Positions 54,403 to 63,428 of a stretch of DNA of 64,000 nt are shown piece by piece. A model generated the notes under the pieces. It was given only the letters and a program-made list of their open reading frames with translations. It was not told where the DNA came from and searched no databases. The first letter of the stretch is position 1; each line of letters begins with the position of its first letter. The translations under genes were made by a program, and so were the position numbers. The DNA lies in the NCBI GenBank assembly GCA_021730635.1, contig JAJNNC010000009.1, forward strand, positions 1 to 64,000, written 5' to 3'. Source of the DNA: Catalimonadaceae bacterium JC749. Lineage in GTDB: Bacteria; Bacteroidota; Bacteroidia; Cytophagales; Cyclobacteriaceae.

Positions 54403-56775
54403 TCATTCATCCCGCAAACATTCCGAAGGGTTTACCCTGGCAGCTTTGACGGTCTGCAAACCCACAGTAAACCAGGCAATCAACAAGGCGGCCAGTCCGG
54501 CTCCCGCAAAATACCACCAGGCCAGTTCAATTCGAAAAGCAAAGCCTTCCAACCACTGGGCTGTGAGCAGGTAACTTAGTGGTAAAGCAATCAGAATGGC
54601 TATCCCTACCATCCGGGTAAAGTCAACGGACAACAGATAGACAATACCCAGGTCGCTGGAACCTAATATCTTTCGAATCCCTATTTCTTTGAGTCTTCTT
54701 TCAGCCGTGAAGGCTGCCAGTCCAAATAAGCCTAAACAGGAGATCAGAATGGCTAGTCCGGCAAAATATTGTGACAAGCTAGCCACCCGCTGTTCGGCAA
54801 CATAGAGTGCCTGAAATTCCTGATCCATAAACCGGTAATCCAGGACAAAATCAGGATTATAGGCTTTGTATAATTTCTCCAACTGGCCAATGGTCTGCCG
54901 TTCGGTACCAGGTGCTATCTTGGCCACAATGCTCAGGGTTTGGGTCGGGTCTAACCGGAAAAAGAGAGGGCGTACCGCCTCGTGCAGCGATTCGAAATGG
55001 AAATCTTTCACTACTCCGATAATGGTTTTATCCTCTCCCCACAGCCGCACCGTTTTGCCGATCGGGTCTTGCAGGCCCATGGCAGCAATAGCGGCTTCAT
55101 TGAAAATAATGGTAGCGGTATCGGCACTGAAATCTTTGGAAAAAGACCGTCCGGAGGCCATCTCCATACCTAAGGTTTCTAAGAGGCCATAGTTAGCCGT
55201 AATGACTTCAAAATTAATATCCTGCCGGTCGTTCCCTTCCCATTGCAGTCCGCCGGTAGAGTTTTTAGCCCCTACCATGTTGTTCGACATGCTGGAGGCT
55301 GTCAGCACCGTATGAATTTGCCTGAGTGCTGTCAGGAAGGTTTCCGGGTTATCAGCCACCTTGCCTTCAATGGGAAAGGTAACCATGTTGTCTTTGTCGT
55401 AGCCCAAATTTTTGGTCTGTATATAATCGATCTGTTGGTAAATCACTATCACCGAAACCATGAATATGACCGATAGGGTAAACTGCAGTACCACCAGCCC
55501 TTTCCGTGCCCAGAGTTCACCAGTGTTCTGTCCGAAACTGCCCGACGAGCCTTTCAGCACCCGCATTGGGTTAAACCCCGACAGGTACAAAGCCGGATAA
55601 CTACCCGAAACAAAGCCTGTAAACAAGGCAACACTTACGAATGAAAGGATGAGGCGTAAATCGGGCTTCAGAGCCAGGGATTTTCCGGTAATTTGATTGA
55701 ATTCCGGAAGCAGGAGTTGTACGATGATGGTTGCCAGCATCAGCGACAAGAAGGCCAGAACCGTAGACTCTCCCATGTACTGCACAATCAGGTTCAAGCG
55801 CGAAGCGCCAATGGCTTTCTTCACACCTACCTCCTTGATCCGGCGCGATGCTTTGGCCGTAGATAGGTTCATAAAATTAATGCAAGCTATCACCAGAATG
55901 AAAATAGCGATGATGGAAAACAGCTTCACATAGGCGATCCGGCCACCGGCCTGTACGCCGTTTTCAAAATTGCCATGCAAATACATGTCGGCATACGGTT
56001 GCAGAAAAAGGGTACGACCATCAAACCCCCTGTTAGCCAGCAAACCGGAAATTTTCTGCTCGAATGCATTGGCATCGGCACCTTCGCGCAAGGTTACATA
56101 AGCATAGGTGCCGTTATTGGCCCAGTCTAATACCGATGGCGAAATTTCTTTGAATGCTTCAAAGGACAGCACAAAATCGAACTGATCGGAGGAGTTGGCG
56201 GGAACATTTTCTAAAATTCCCGTAATGAGCACAGGTACTTTAATGTTCAACAACTGCCAGTCGATGGTTTTGCCCACCACCTGCTCGGTAGTGCCAAACA
56301 GGTTCATGGCTGTTGCTTCAGAAATGACAATGGAGTTTTGATCGGCCAGTACCTCATTTTTATCTCCCTGCGTCAGGCGATAGGAAAAAAGGTTGAAGAA
56401 GTCTTTGCCCACAAATTGTCCGGTGGCTTTGATGCCTTCGTCTTTGTTAAGCAGCGAAAATTTCCCGAACCAGAAAGAAGGCATCACAGGAGCGGCATAT
56501 TCTACCTCCGGCATATCCTCGGCCAGGGTTTCGGCTAGCATACCGGCTGTGGAGCGGGAAGTAGCCATACCATCGGCACGCTGGTGGTTTTCAAATACCT
56601 GGAAGAGGCGGCTATTCTTTTCATGAAACTGATCCACACTTAATTCATCCTGCACCCACAGGTAGATGAATAAAGCACAAGCCAGACCGGTAGACAAGCC
56701 AATCAGGTTGATCAGAAAGGTACTTTTGAATCGTTGGAAATTTCTGTAAATGAGGAGAAGTGAGTGACGAATCAT
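54403..56775 (-). CDS. FtsX/MacB-type ABC permease, prefix-less (array member 8)
   Basis: A 790-residue permease, starting ATG (MIRHSLLLIYRNFQRFKSTFL). No prefix domain. It keeps RIKEVGVKKAIGAS and RLKEIGIRKILGSS, two large periplasmic domains and about eight helices. It starts 55 bases after the stop of the head-GIN gene on the same strand, so both may be co-transcribed. The intergenic region after it resembles the region after member 2, which points to duplication of gene plus flank. Confidence 0.9.
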   Translation of the reverse strand: MIRHSLLLIYRNFQRFKSTFLINLIGLSTGLACALFIYLWVQDELSVDQFHEKNSRLFQVFENHQRADGMATSRSTAGMLAETLAEDMPEVEYAAPVMPSFWFGKFSLLNKDEGIKATGQFVGKDFFNLFSYRLTQGDKNEVLADQNSIVISEATAMNLFGTTEQVVGKTIDWQLLNIKVPVLITGILENVPANSSDQFDFVLSFEAFKEISPSVLDWANNGTYAYVTLREGADANAFEQKISGLLANRGFDGRTLFLQPYADMYLHGNFENGVQAGGRIAYVKLFSIIAIFILVIACINFMNLSTAKASRRIKEVGVKKAIGASRLNLIVQYMGESTVLAFLSLMLATIIVQLLLPEFNQITGKSLALKPDLRLILSFVSVALFTGFVSGSYPALYLSGFNPMRVLKGSSGSFGQNTGELWARKGLVVLQFTLSVIFMVSVIVIYQQIDYIQTKNLGYDKDNMVTFPIEGKVADNPETFLTALRQIHTVLTASSMSNNMVGAKNSTGGLQWEGNDRQDINFEVITANYGLLETLGMEMASGRSFSKDFSADTATIIFNEAAIAAMGLQDPIGKTVRLWGEDKTIIGVVKDFHFESLHEAVRPLFFRLDPTQTLSIVAKIAPGTERQTIGQLEKLYKAYNPDFVLDYRFMDQEFQALYVAEQRVASLSQYFAGLAILISCLGLFGLAAFTAERRLKEIGIRKILGSSDLGIVYLLSVDFTRMVGIAILIALPLSYLLTAQWLEGFAFRIELAWWYFAGAGLAALLIAWFTVGLQTVKAARVNPSECLRDE

Positions 56776-56830
56776 GCGGATGTTTATTGAGGGTTAAGAA
56801 TCTGGATAAAGGGCTTGCTACAGGCCATGC

Positions 56831-57577
56831 TCAATACCGGTTGATTCCTCCCGAACCACTTATTTTCACATTACTGACGGTGGCATCTCCCTTATAACGC
56901 ACATTGGATGATCCTGAAAGGTTTCCTTGTATGGTTTGACTCACAGAAAGCTCGGCATTTCCCGAACCGCTCATAGAGACGGCACATTGCTCACTATTGA
57001 CACCGGTAGCCTGTATATTGCCTGAACCCGATTTGTGAATGGTCAATTGGGTTGCATACCCTTTGTCAGCCTCAAAGTTACCAGATCCGGACATGGACAG
57101 ATCAAAATCCTCCGTTTCTATGGTAGCTAATGTCACGTTGCCACTACCACTCATATCTAAAGACAATTGTTCGGCCTTGATACCGGCCTCGCATTCCAGA
57201 TTGCCTGAACCACTATTGCTCACATCGAAAGTAGAGGCCGCGAGAGGAGATTTGCAGATCAGATTTCCAGAACCCGAACCGCTGATAGCGTCCAGATTTT
57301 CATAGGTAATGTAAACGGTGGCGCGCATGTTCTTGTAATCCCCTTTTTCCTGGTATACTCTTAAAACATCTCCCCTTACCTCTGTCTTAATTTTTGCAGG
57401 ATCTATATTTCTGGCCTCTATTCTAATGACGTTTTCCTCACCCTGTTCAATAATGACGTCGAAGCTACCCCCTGCTTCCAGTTCATGGAAGGAGTCAACC
57501 CTGCGGGTTTCTGTTTCCTGAGCGTACACTGCTTGTACCAAGAGAGGCAAGCCAATAAGTAATAGGTATTTCTTCAT
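56831..57577 (-). CDS. Secreted head-GIN-domain (DUF2807) protein
   Basis: A 248-residue exported protein. The start is the ATG at 57575-57577 (MKKYLLLIGLPLLVQAVYAQ), which gives a signal peptide; a longer frame adds 24 non-signal residues. The mature protein is the head-GIN beta-helix-like family with repeated GSGN motifs (SGSGSGNL, NSGSGNLE, MSGSGNV, MSGSGNF, KSGSGNI, MSGSGNAE). Such proteins are thought to act at the surface or periplasm in Bacteroidota; binding partners are unknown. It lies directly upstream of two permeases on the same strand. Confidence 0.87.
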   Translation of the reverse strand: MKKYLLLIGLPLLVQAVYAQETETRRVDSFHELEAGGSFDVIIEQGEENVIRIEARNIDPAKIKTEVRGDVLRVYQEKGDYKNMRATVYITYENLDAISGSGSGNLICKSPLAASTFDVSNSGSGNLECEAGIKAEQLSLDMSGSGNVTLATIETEDFDLSMSGSGNFEADKGYATQLTIHKSGSGNIQATGVNSEQCAVSMSGSGNAELSVSQTIQGNLSGSSNVRYKGDATVSNVKISGSGGINRY

Positions 57578-58107
57578 AGGTTTCAAAAGATTTAGGATGG
57601 CAGGTGTGTCAAATTGTTTAAGCATCAAAGGCAACATATACAAAATCATATAATAGAAAATATGAGATGTCCAATACTTATGCCATGCTGTAAAACGCCA
57701 TTTCTCTTTTCTGATGGCCCGTATTCATTTTGAAAGTGTTCACGAACGACCACTTGTGTGCGTATACGGTCAGTCCTGACAAAGCCCATGTTCTTTAATG
57801 CAACCTTCTTTTTTTCCGTAAAAGACACACTTCTCATCCAATGATGACCCACACCATACCATGAAGATGTAACGGGCTGCCTACCTATTGTACACCTGCC
57901 CGGAAGAGGCTGTATACCATTTGTTGACCTGCTATATTTTCTATCCCACCTGCCACTTTTTACCTTTGTACTACAGGAGAAGGCGGATAGTTGAAAGAAT
58001 ATCGTTGCTTGATAAAATGCGTTCGTGATCAGGTTACTATTTTCCCCTTCCCGCTTACAAACCCCCAGATCGACATCTATGTTGAATCTATCCAAAATAC
58101 CTAACAG
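57578..58107. other. Intergenic region upstream of head-GIN gene, no gene seen
   Basis: About 530 bases. A 149-codon open frame on the minus strand exists (57646-58095) but its composition is not protein-like and no start context supports it. The region probably carries the divergent promoters of the head-GIN and enoyl-CoA hydratase-like genes. No repeats or RNA genes recognised. Confidence 0.45.
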
Positions 58108-59070
58108 ATGAAGAATACTTTCAGATCATTACTATACGCTATTAAAGCTTCCGTTTCTCGAAGTTTGACAGACCCGGCTCAAAAGAATACAGGCGCTGCC
58201 CTGCTTTCAAAACTTCCTGATCTTACTGAAACGTCATTGGCAGATCGAACACAGGCTGCACTTCCTATACCAGATTCACTGCGGGTAACACAGAAAAACG
58301 GCATACTGACGCTGACGCTGAACCGCCCGGCTGTCTTGAATGCCATTGATGTAGCAATGGCAGAAGCCTTGTACCAACAATTAAAGAAAGCTGCTGAGGA
58401 AGAGACGATCCGAACAGTTGTCATCACCGGAAACGGCCGGGCTTTTTGTGCGGGAGGCGATCTAAAATTTGCCTTTGAAGCCAACCCTGAACAACCTGGC
58501 CATTCTTTCCTGGCCTTAACCACTGTGCTACATACCTGTATTGAACTGATCCGAACCATGCCCAAACCAGTGGTGGCCGCCATTAACGGACCTGCCGCCG
58601 GAGCCGGTCTCTTTCTGGCGTTAGCCTGTGATATACGGCTGATGGCCGCTTCCGCCTATCTCAAGCAATCCAATACATCCTATGGCTTATCGCTGCCAGC
58701 CGGCGGCACCTTTTTGCTACCCCGCCTGATCGGCATGGGTCGTGCCCTGCAGATGGTGATGCTGGATGCGCCAGTTACCGCCACGGAAGCCCTGTCAATG
58801 GGTATGGTCACCCGGGTGGTTCCGGAAGAAGCCTTATCCGTAGAAGCAGAAGCGCTTGCCACTCAGTTGGTACAAAGACCGACCCATACCCTGGGACAAG
58901 TCAAAAAACTACTGAATGAGTCCTTTGACCGCAACTTGGCGGAACAACTGGCGGCAGAACAACAGGCTATTGTGGAGAGTGCCAACCATGCTGAAGGCCG
59001 GGAAGGACTATCTGCTTTTGTGCAGAAACGCATACCGGTGTTTACTTCAATCAGCGAGATATTTTCCTAA
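58108..59070 (+). CDS. Enoyl-CoA hydratase/isomerase-family protein
   Basis: A 320-residue crotonase-fold protein. The catalytic domain (residues about 62-310) shows the CoA-binding AFCAGGDLKFA loop and the second oxyanion segment NGPAAGAGLFLALACD, with GLSLPAGGTFLLPRLIG following. The first ~60 residues are an unusual polar extension for this family, without a clear signal peptide, and could be a targeting or unrelated N-terminus. The reaction could be hydration, isomerisation or hydrolysis of an acyl-CoA. It stands alone on the plus strand, convergent with the CAT-like gene. Confidence 0.87.
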   Translation: MKNTFRSLLYAIKASVSRSLTDPAQKNTGAALLSKLPDLTETSLADRTQAALPIPDSLRVTQKNGILTLTLNRPAVLNAIDVAMAEALYQQLKKAAEEETIRTVVITGNGRAFCAGGDLKFAFEANPEQPGHSFLALTTVLHTCIELIRTMPKPVVAAINGPAAGAGLFLALACDIRLMAASAYLKQSNTSYGLSLPAGGTFLLPRLIGMGRALQMVMLDAPVTATEALSMGMVTRVVPEEALSVEAEALATQLVQRPTHTLGQVKKLLNESFDRNLAEQLAAEQQAIVESANHAEGREGLSAFVQKRIPVFTSISEIFS

Positions 59071-59092
59071 GGCTTGTCAGGCCAAGGAAAAT

Positions 59093-59716
59093 TTATTGAT
59101 TTAACAAGGCCTGAAATTTCGCGATATGTTCTCCTACATGGTAGCCATCCATCAAAGCATGATGTACATGGATGGAGACCGGCATGACCTTCCTGCCGTC
59201 CTTGTCTGTCAGTTGGCCGAACGATATTTTGGGAATACTGTCCTTGTGCTTAAAACTTCTGGCATGCGACAAGGCCGTAAAATGCATCCAGGGTAAGGAG
59301 GAGTAATGGACGACATTCTCGGAAGACGAAGCAGGTTCTAAGCCTACCGTATTTCTCACCCTTTCTATCTCTGCCCTGGCATTCCGCTCGAACTCCTTGA
59401 AATCTGCTGCATAGGGAATATAACTAAACCCAAAAGTATTATTTTCCCGGTTGATGGTGGCCGATGCATCTATGCTGTCATGGATAATTACCTCGTCGTT
59501 GACGATACGGTATCTGAACGGTTCTATCTGATTAGCAGCAGTGATAGAGGCATGCAGGTAATACAGGAAGAAGGAGCTGTCGAGAGCTTTTGCCTTTTGG
59601 TAAGCCCTGGTGCAATCTACTTCCACGCATACACCAAAAAAGGGCTCTTCAAATTGCCGGAAAAAGTGGAAGTGGTCTTTCCGGTCCCAGGTCTCAATAG
59701 TAAGTTTACGGGTCAT
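59093..59716 (-). CDS. Chloramphenicol acetyltransferase-like protein
   Basis: A 207-residue trimeric-acetyltransferase-type protein of the CatA family. The catalytic His motif is VHHALMDGYHVG near residues 186-197, and the N-terminus has WDRKDHFHFFRQFEEPFFG. The family acetylates chloramphenicol, but many chromosomal homologs act on other substrates, so resistance is not implied. It overlaps the HAD gene by 4 bases (ATGA), so the two are translationally coupled. Confidence 0.87.
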   Translation of the reverse strand: MTRKLTIETWDRKDHFHFFRQFEEPFFGVCVEVDCTRAYQKAKALDSSFFLYYLHASITAANQIEPFRYRIVNDEVIIHDSIDASATINRENNTFGFSYIPYAADFKEFERNARAEIERVRNTVGLEPASSSENVVHYSSLPWMHFTALSHARSFKHKDSIPKISFGQLTDKDGRKVMPVSIHVHHALMDGYHVGEHIAKFQALLNQ

Positions 59717-60405
59717 GGCAGGAGATATTGCAAGGCTTCTTTGATATGCGTCAGTTGCCTGAAATGAGGATGCTCTATGGTATGCTCTATTTTTTCGTAG
59801 GCCCAGGTGGTATGAAAAGGCACATGAAACGCATGCCCTCCTACGTTTAGCACAGGTAGAATATCTGATTTCAAGGAGTTGCCTATCATCAGAAACTGAT
59901 GGGCTGGTATATCCAAATGCTTGATCAGTTTGGTATATTCCGCTTCTTTCTTTTCCGACACAATCTCTGTATGGTGAAAGTATTTGGCCAGCCCCGATTT
60001 GACCAGCTTTTTTTCCTGATCCAGCAAATCCCCTTTGGTAGCCATCACCAGGCGGTATTTTCCATGCAGTGCTTTCAACACATCTTCTACCCCTTCCAGC
60101 AGCTCAATAGGCTTATCCAGCATCTCTTTACCGATGTTGATGATCTTTTCAATGGCATCCACGCCTATGGTCTTATCCGATATCCTGATAGCCGTCTCAA
60201 TCATCGATAAGATCATACTTTTGATGCCGTAGCCATACAGTGCCAGATTCTGTATCTCTATTTCTAACAATTCTCTGGAGATGGTATGATGCGGCAGATA
60301 ATCTTCCAACATGTCACAAAACTTCTTCTCCGTTTCCTGAAAAAATGGTTCGTTGCTCCACAAGGTATCATCCGCATCAAAGGCTATCACTTGTATTTCT
60401 TTCAT
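59713..60405 (-). CDS. HAD-family phosphatase
   Basis: A 230-residue haloacid-dehalogenase-superfamily phosphatase. Motif I is DADDTLW (nucleophile Asp at about 10), motif II near RLVMATKG, the Lys in the loop KSGLAKYFHH/SEKKEAEY, and the acidic C-terminal motif GNSLKSDILP. A helical cap lies between residues about 20 and 90. It dephosphorylates a small phospho-compound or has phosphoglycolate- or nucleotidase-like activity. It is the first gene of the coupled pair with the CAT-like gene. Confidence 0.88.
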   Translation of the reverse strand: MKEIQVIAFDADDTLWSNEPFFQETEKKFCDMLEDYLPHHTISRELLEIEIQNLALYGYGIKSMILSMIETAIRISDKTIGVDAIEKIINIGKEMLDKPIELLEGVEDVLKALHGKYRLVMATKGDLLDQEKKLVKSGLAKYFHHTEIVSEKKEAEYTKLIKHLDIPAHQFLMIGNSLKSDILPVLNVGGHAFHVPFHTTWAYEKIEHTIEHPHFRQLTHIKEALQYLLP

Positions 60406-60512
60406 AGTTATTCTGGTTTTCTGTAGGCTTGCCAGTATCGGCCCTCAAAAGTAGCAGCTTTGCCTGGGTTGGACAAGCTTTATTGTACGATTCCTTCGAG
60501 CGAATATCAGCG

Positions 60513-61178
60513 TCAGCTGTTGGCGATCCTGGCAAACGCCCGTACAGGAAAGGTGCCCATCCCCTTGATTTTTGGGGGAATAGCAGAGAAAAACAGTCCT
60601 TTGGAAGGTAACTGATCCAGATGCGTTAAATGCTCTACAATCAGAATATCTTTTTTCAAAAGTATAGTATGCACGGGCCTTCGGTTGGTCCTGGTGTCGT
60701 CAATATTATGGCCGTCTATCCCGACCAGTTTCACAGACTGGGAAACCAGATATTCCGCGGCTTCTTCCGTGAGAAAGGGGTGATTTTCAAAATAGGCCTC
60801 TGTCTTCCACTTCTGGTCCCAGTTGGTATTGACCAGCACCGCTTTATGTTTTAATTCTGTTTCCAGAAATGCACGCAGCGTGACAGCCAACCCTTCTTTT
60901 TCATAGTCGTGCCGGATCACAACGGCTTCCAGGTCGGTAAACTGTTCCAGTTGAATCTGACTGAGGTCTTTACCGTCTGCATACCGGTGAAACGGACAGT
61001 CCAGATAGGTTCCCGTATTGGCCACCATGTCGATTTTGCCTATCTGAAACTCCGTCCCTTCTTCATAAAAACGCCTGGATTTTTCCCTGGACAAATAATC
61101 ACAGATGACAGGGGCGGGCAACCCTTTATACGTAATCAACCCGTCCTCTATGGTATGACTGAGATCTATCAGCTCCAT
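60513..61178 (-). CDS. Cyclase-family (kynurenine-formamidase-like) protein with altered metal site
   Basis: A 221-residue protein of the cyclase/kynurenine formamidase fold. Canonical members have a metal motif HxGTHxDxPxH. Here the same place reads NTGTYLDCPFHRYADGKDL: the first His is Asn and the second His is Tyr, while Asp and the last His remain. IDGHNIDD follows. The DLSHTIEDGLITYKGLP N-terminus is typical. It may use a different metal or act as a hydrolase with altered mechanism. The gene stands between the HAD/CAT pair and a secreted dehalogenase-like gene. Confidence 0.82.
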   Translation of the reverse strand: MELIDLSHTIEDGLITYKGLPAPVICDYLSREKSRRFYEEGTEFQIGKIDMVANTGTYLDCPFHRYADGKDLSQIQLEQFTDLEAVVIRHDYEKEGLAVTLRAFLETELKHKAVLVNTNWDQKWKTEAYFENHPFLTEEAAEYLVSQSVKLVGIDGHNIDDTRTNRRPVHTILLKKDILIVEHLTHLDQLPSKGLFFSAIPPKIKGMGTFPVRAFARIANS

Positions 61179-61301
61179 TCTTTTAGGTTTTGCATTGACA
61201 ACTATTCAGTAAATATACCAGGATAACCGCCGATTGTTTGCTGACAAGATACTACTTGCCTGATTCATGGTGAAGATCATCGTATGTCAGGCCGACCATA
61301 C

Positions 61302-62087
61302 TCATTTATTTGTAGTATACGCTTTCACAAAATCTACCAAGTCGTTCAGATCTTTTCCTGTCCCATCCGGAACAGCATCAAGTTTGTCCAGGGGTGCATT
61401 TAATCTATTCACCCAATACGTTGGATAGCCAAACCATTTGGCTCCTGCCATATCCCATCCTGCAAAGGCAGCAAACAAAATTTCTTCTTTTTTGAGTTGT
61501 AAAATATCTATCCCCATTTGATAAGCCGCTGTACTTGGCTTGAAGGTATGCTTTTGGTCTGTGCTGATGACAAAATCAAAATAGTCTTCAATCCCTGCAT
61601 GCTGAATTCCTTGTTTCAACATAGCGGGTGTCATATTGGAAAGAAAACTTAGTGTCAGGTTTTCCCTTTTGAGCGATTCAAGGGCAGGAACCACGTCTGG
61701 CCATATATTCAACGTTTCGTATTGGCTCATGAGAAGCTGCTTCTCCTTATCACTAGGGTATAGTCCACATTGAAGAAGGGCAAAATCTAAAGCATCTTTT
61801 GTGACTTCCCAAAAGTCTTTGTACTGATGAGCAGCTACTCTCAACCATTGATAACTGAACTGTTTAGCTTGCCACACTTCTATCAGGTGTTTTCCTTTTT
61901 CCGGAAACATCTCATTGACTGTTTTAAAAATGGGCCTTGGGTCAAAGATGGGAAAGCCATCAAAAGCAATAGCCTTTATGGTAGGTGCTTCGGGACGCCA
62001 GGCAAAGGCCATGGGTGACAGTAACACACCTGCCGCCATTACACCTGTTTTTTGAATAAATTGTTTTCTACTAATGGTCTGTGTCAT
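61302..62087 (-). CDS. Secreted haloacid-dehalogenase-type-II-like protein
   Basis: A 261-residue protein with an export signal (ISRKQFIQKTGVMAAGVLLSPMAFA; a single-Arg Tat-like leader). The HAD type II layout is visible: nucleophile Asp in IAFDGFPIFDP, cap helix with WQAKQFSYQWLR, SNMTPAM, Lys in HTFKPSTAAY, and FAGWDMAGAKWFGYPTYWVNR near the C-terminus. These resemble L-2-haloacid dehalogenases, but the family also has other activities. A periplasmic location would be uncommon for this group. Confidence 0.8.
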   Translation of the reverse strand: MTQTISRKQFIQKTGVMAAGVLLSPMAFAWRPEAPTIKAIAFDGFPIFDPRPIFKTVNEMFPEKGKHLIEVWQAKQFSYQWLRVAAHQYKDFWEVTKDALDFALLQCGLYPSDKEKQLLMSQYETLNIWPDVVPALESLKRENLTLSFLSNMTPAMLKQGIQHAGIEDYFDFVISTDQKHTFKPSTAAYQMGIDILQLKKEEILFAAFAGWDMAGAKWFGYPTYWVNRLNAPLDKLDAVPDGTGKDLNDLVDFVKAYTTNK

Positions 62088-62519
62088 ATGGGTCTGTTTT
62101 TTTCTTCCTCGTAGTTTGATGCTTTCTCCTAAATGAAAATATGGCTTGATAGCACATTCACTGATGAAATGTTATCACCATCAGTCAATGAAAATGGAGG
62201 GTGCTTTCCAAAGAGAAAGCAAGCACTGCTCTCCAGTTGATTTCAATGAAACAGCGACTGCACATTCACCTTGACAGATCAGCATCAACTCCTTGACGGA
62301 TACACAAATCAACGTAGGAAAAAAAGCAAAAGGGATGATGAAGGGGTATACATTAGGTGTACAAAAGTCTAAATCACAACTTTTATGATCTGGTTTTGTC
62401 AATAAATTCCTTACAAAGGTATGCTCAAAAAGCCTTGCCTTGTTGTGTAGCATATTACCCATGAAATCTTTGCCGTAAGAGGATGTCTGTGGAAAAACCA
62501 TCACACGCCCCCTTCCCTA
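62088..62519. other. Intergenic region, no gene seen
   Basis: About 430 bases between the dehalogenase-like gene and the AraC-type gene, both on the minus strand. A 107-codon frame at 62181-62504 has no recognisable domain, start context or codon pattern and is not accepted. The region should hold the dehalogenase-like gene's promoter. Confidence 0.4.
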
Positions 62520-63347
62520 TCATTCCATCTTTTTGACAGGATTCACAATGAATTTTTCTCTATTCTTTGTAAACTTTCCGGGAGCCAGCCCTACATATTT
62601 TTTGAACTCCCGAATGAAATGAGACTGATCCGTAAAGTGAAGGTCGTGGGATAGCTGTGTCAGGTTGTGACTATTGGTACGCATATAATTCTGAATAGCA
62701 TTCATCCGGGCCAGGCGCATATAATCTACCACCGTGATCCCATATTGATTTTTAAATTCCCGTTGCAGCTGACGATCGCTAATGGGTACCTGAGCTGTCA
62801 GGGTCTGATAATCTGTAATTCCTGATACCTTCCTGATCAGCTTCATGGCCACATGGGTATAATCATAGGATTGATGATGCAACGTCAGTTGCCGGCTCAG
62901 GTATTGATTGGTGCAATGGAGCTGTGCTTCCGTACTTTCCAGTGCACGAATCCTGGCGCAGAAGTCTTGCAGATGCTGACCTAACACGTCAACACCATTC
63001 TCATAAGTAGCTAAAAATTCAGCAGGGGGAACCCCAAAAAGATGGCGAATGCCATCGGGATGAAAACTGATGCCGAAGACGGTGACATGGTTGGCAAACT
63101 GAACCTGATAAGACTGGGTATATAATCCCAGCAGCGTAAAAGGCGGGGATTTACACCACCGCTCATCGCCTTTGATCAATGAACAATGCGCCTCAGATAA
63201 ATGAATGATGAGTTCAATACATCCATTGGGTACCACCGATTGATAAATATGAGGCGCCCGTTTCCTGTTAAAACTTCCTGACCAGTAGGTCCGGACAAAA
63301 GGCTGCAAGGTGGGCGAGGGCCGATGTTCTGTAATCACTACATGCAT
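62520..63347 (-). CDS. AraC-family transcriptional regulator
   Basis: A 275-residue regulator with the start at the ATG at 63345-63347 (MHVVITEHRPSPTLQPFV). The longer frame to 63407 would start with TTG inside the terminator hairpin of the cupin gene, so it is rejected. Residues about 180-275 carry two helix-turn-helix units (QVPISDRQLQREFKNQYGITVVDYMRLARMNAIQNYM and DLHFTDQSHFIREFKKYVGLAPGKF). The N-terminus contains a DUF6597-like beta region. Targets are unknown. Confidence 0.88.
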   Translation of the reverse strand: MHVVITEHRPSPTLQPFVRTYWSGSFNRKRAPHIYQSVVPNGCIELIIHLSEAHCSLIKGDERWCKSPPFTLLGLYTQSYQVQFANHVTVFGISFHPDGIRHLFGVPPAEFLATYENGVDVLGQHLQDFCARIRALESTEAQLHCTNQYLSRQLTLHHQSYDYTHVAMKLIRKVSGITDYQTLTAQVPISDRQLQREFKNQYGITVVDYMRLARMNAIQNYMRTNSHNLTQLSHDLHFTDQSHFIREFKKYVGLAPGKFTKNREKFIVNPVKKME

Positions 63348-63383
63348 CCGGTCGGTTATTTTATGAAGCACTACTATAAAATT

Positions 63384-63416
63384 AATAAAAACCGGAAGGC
63401 ATTGCAATCCTTCCGG
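63384..63416 (-). terminator. Hairpin terminator after cupin gene
   Basis: A perfect 8-bp stem (CCGGAAGG/CCTTCCGG) with a 9-base loop, followed on the minus strand by TTTTTATT. It lies 13 bases after the cupin stop and upstream of the AraC-type gene. Confidence 0.8.
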
Positions 63417-63428
63417 CCATTCTCTACA

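Noticed and set aside
57646-58095. 149-codon minus-strand frame between the head-GIN and enoyl-CoA hydratase-like genes
   Set aside because: Composition is not protein-like (many Arg/Ser/Cys, no domain) and it lies in a divergent promoter region.
59093-59716. Mobile chloramphenicol-resistance gene
   Set aside because: The gene overlaps a HAD gene in a chromosomal setting with no mobile signatures; only family membership can be claimed.
62181-62504. 107-codon minus-strand frame
   Set aside because: No domain, no start context and no supporting neighbour; treated as intergenic.
63348-63407. TTG start for the AraC-type regulator
   Set aside because: It lies in the hairpin terminator of the cupin gene; the ATG at 63345-63347 fits the family start.
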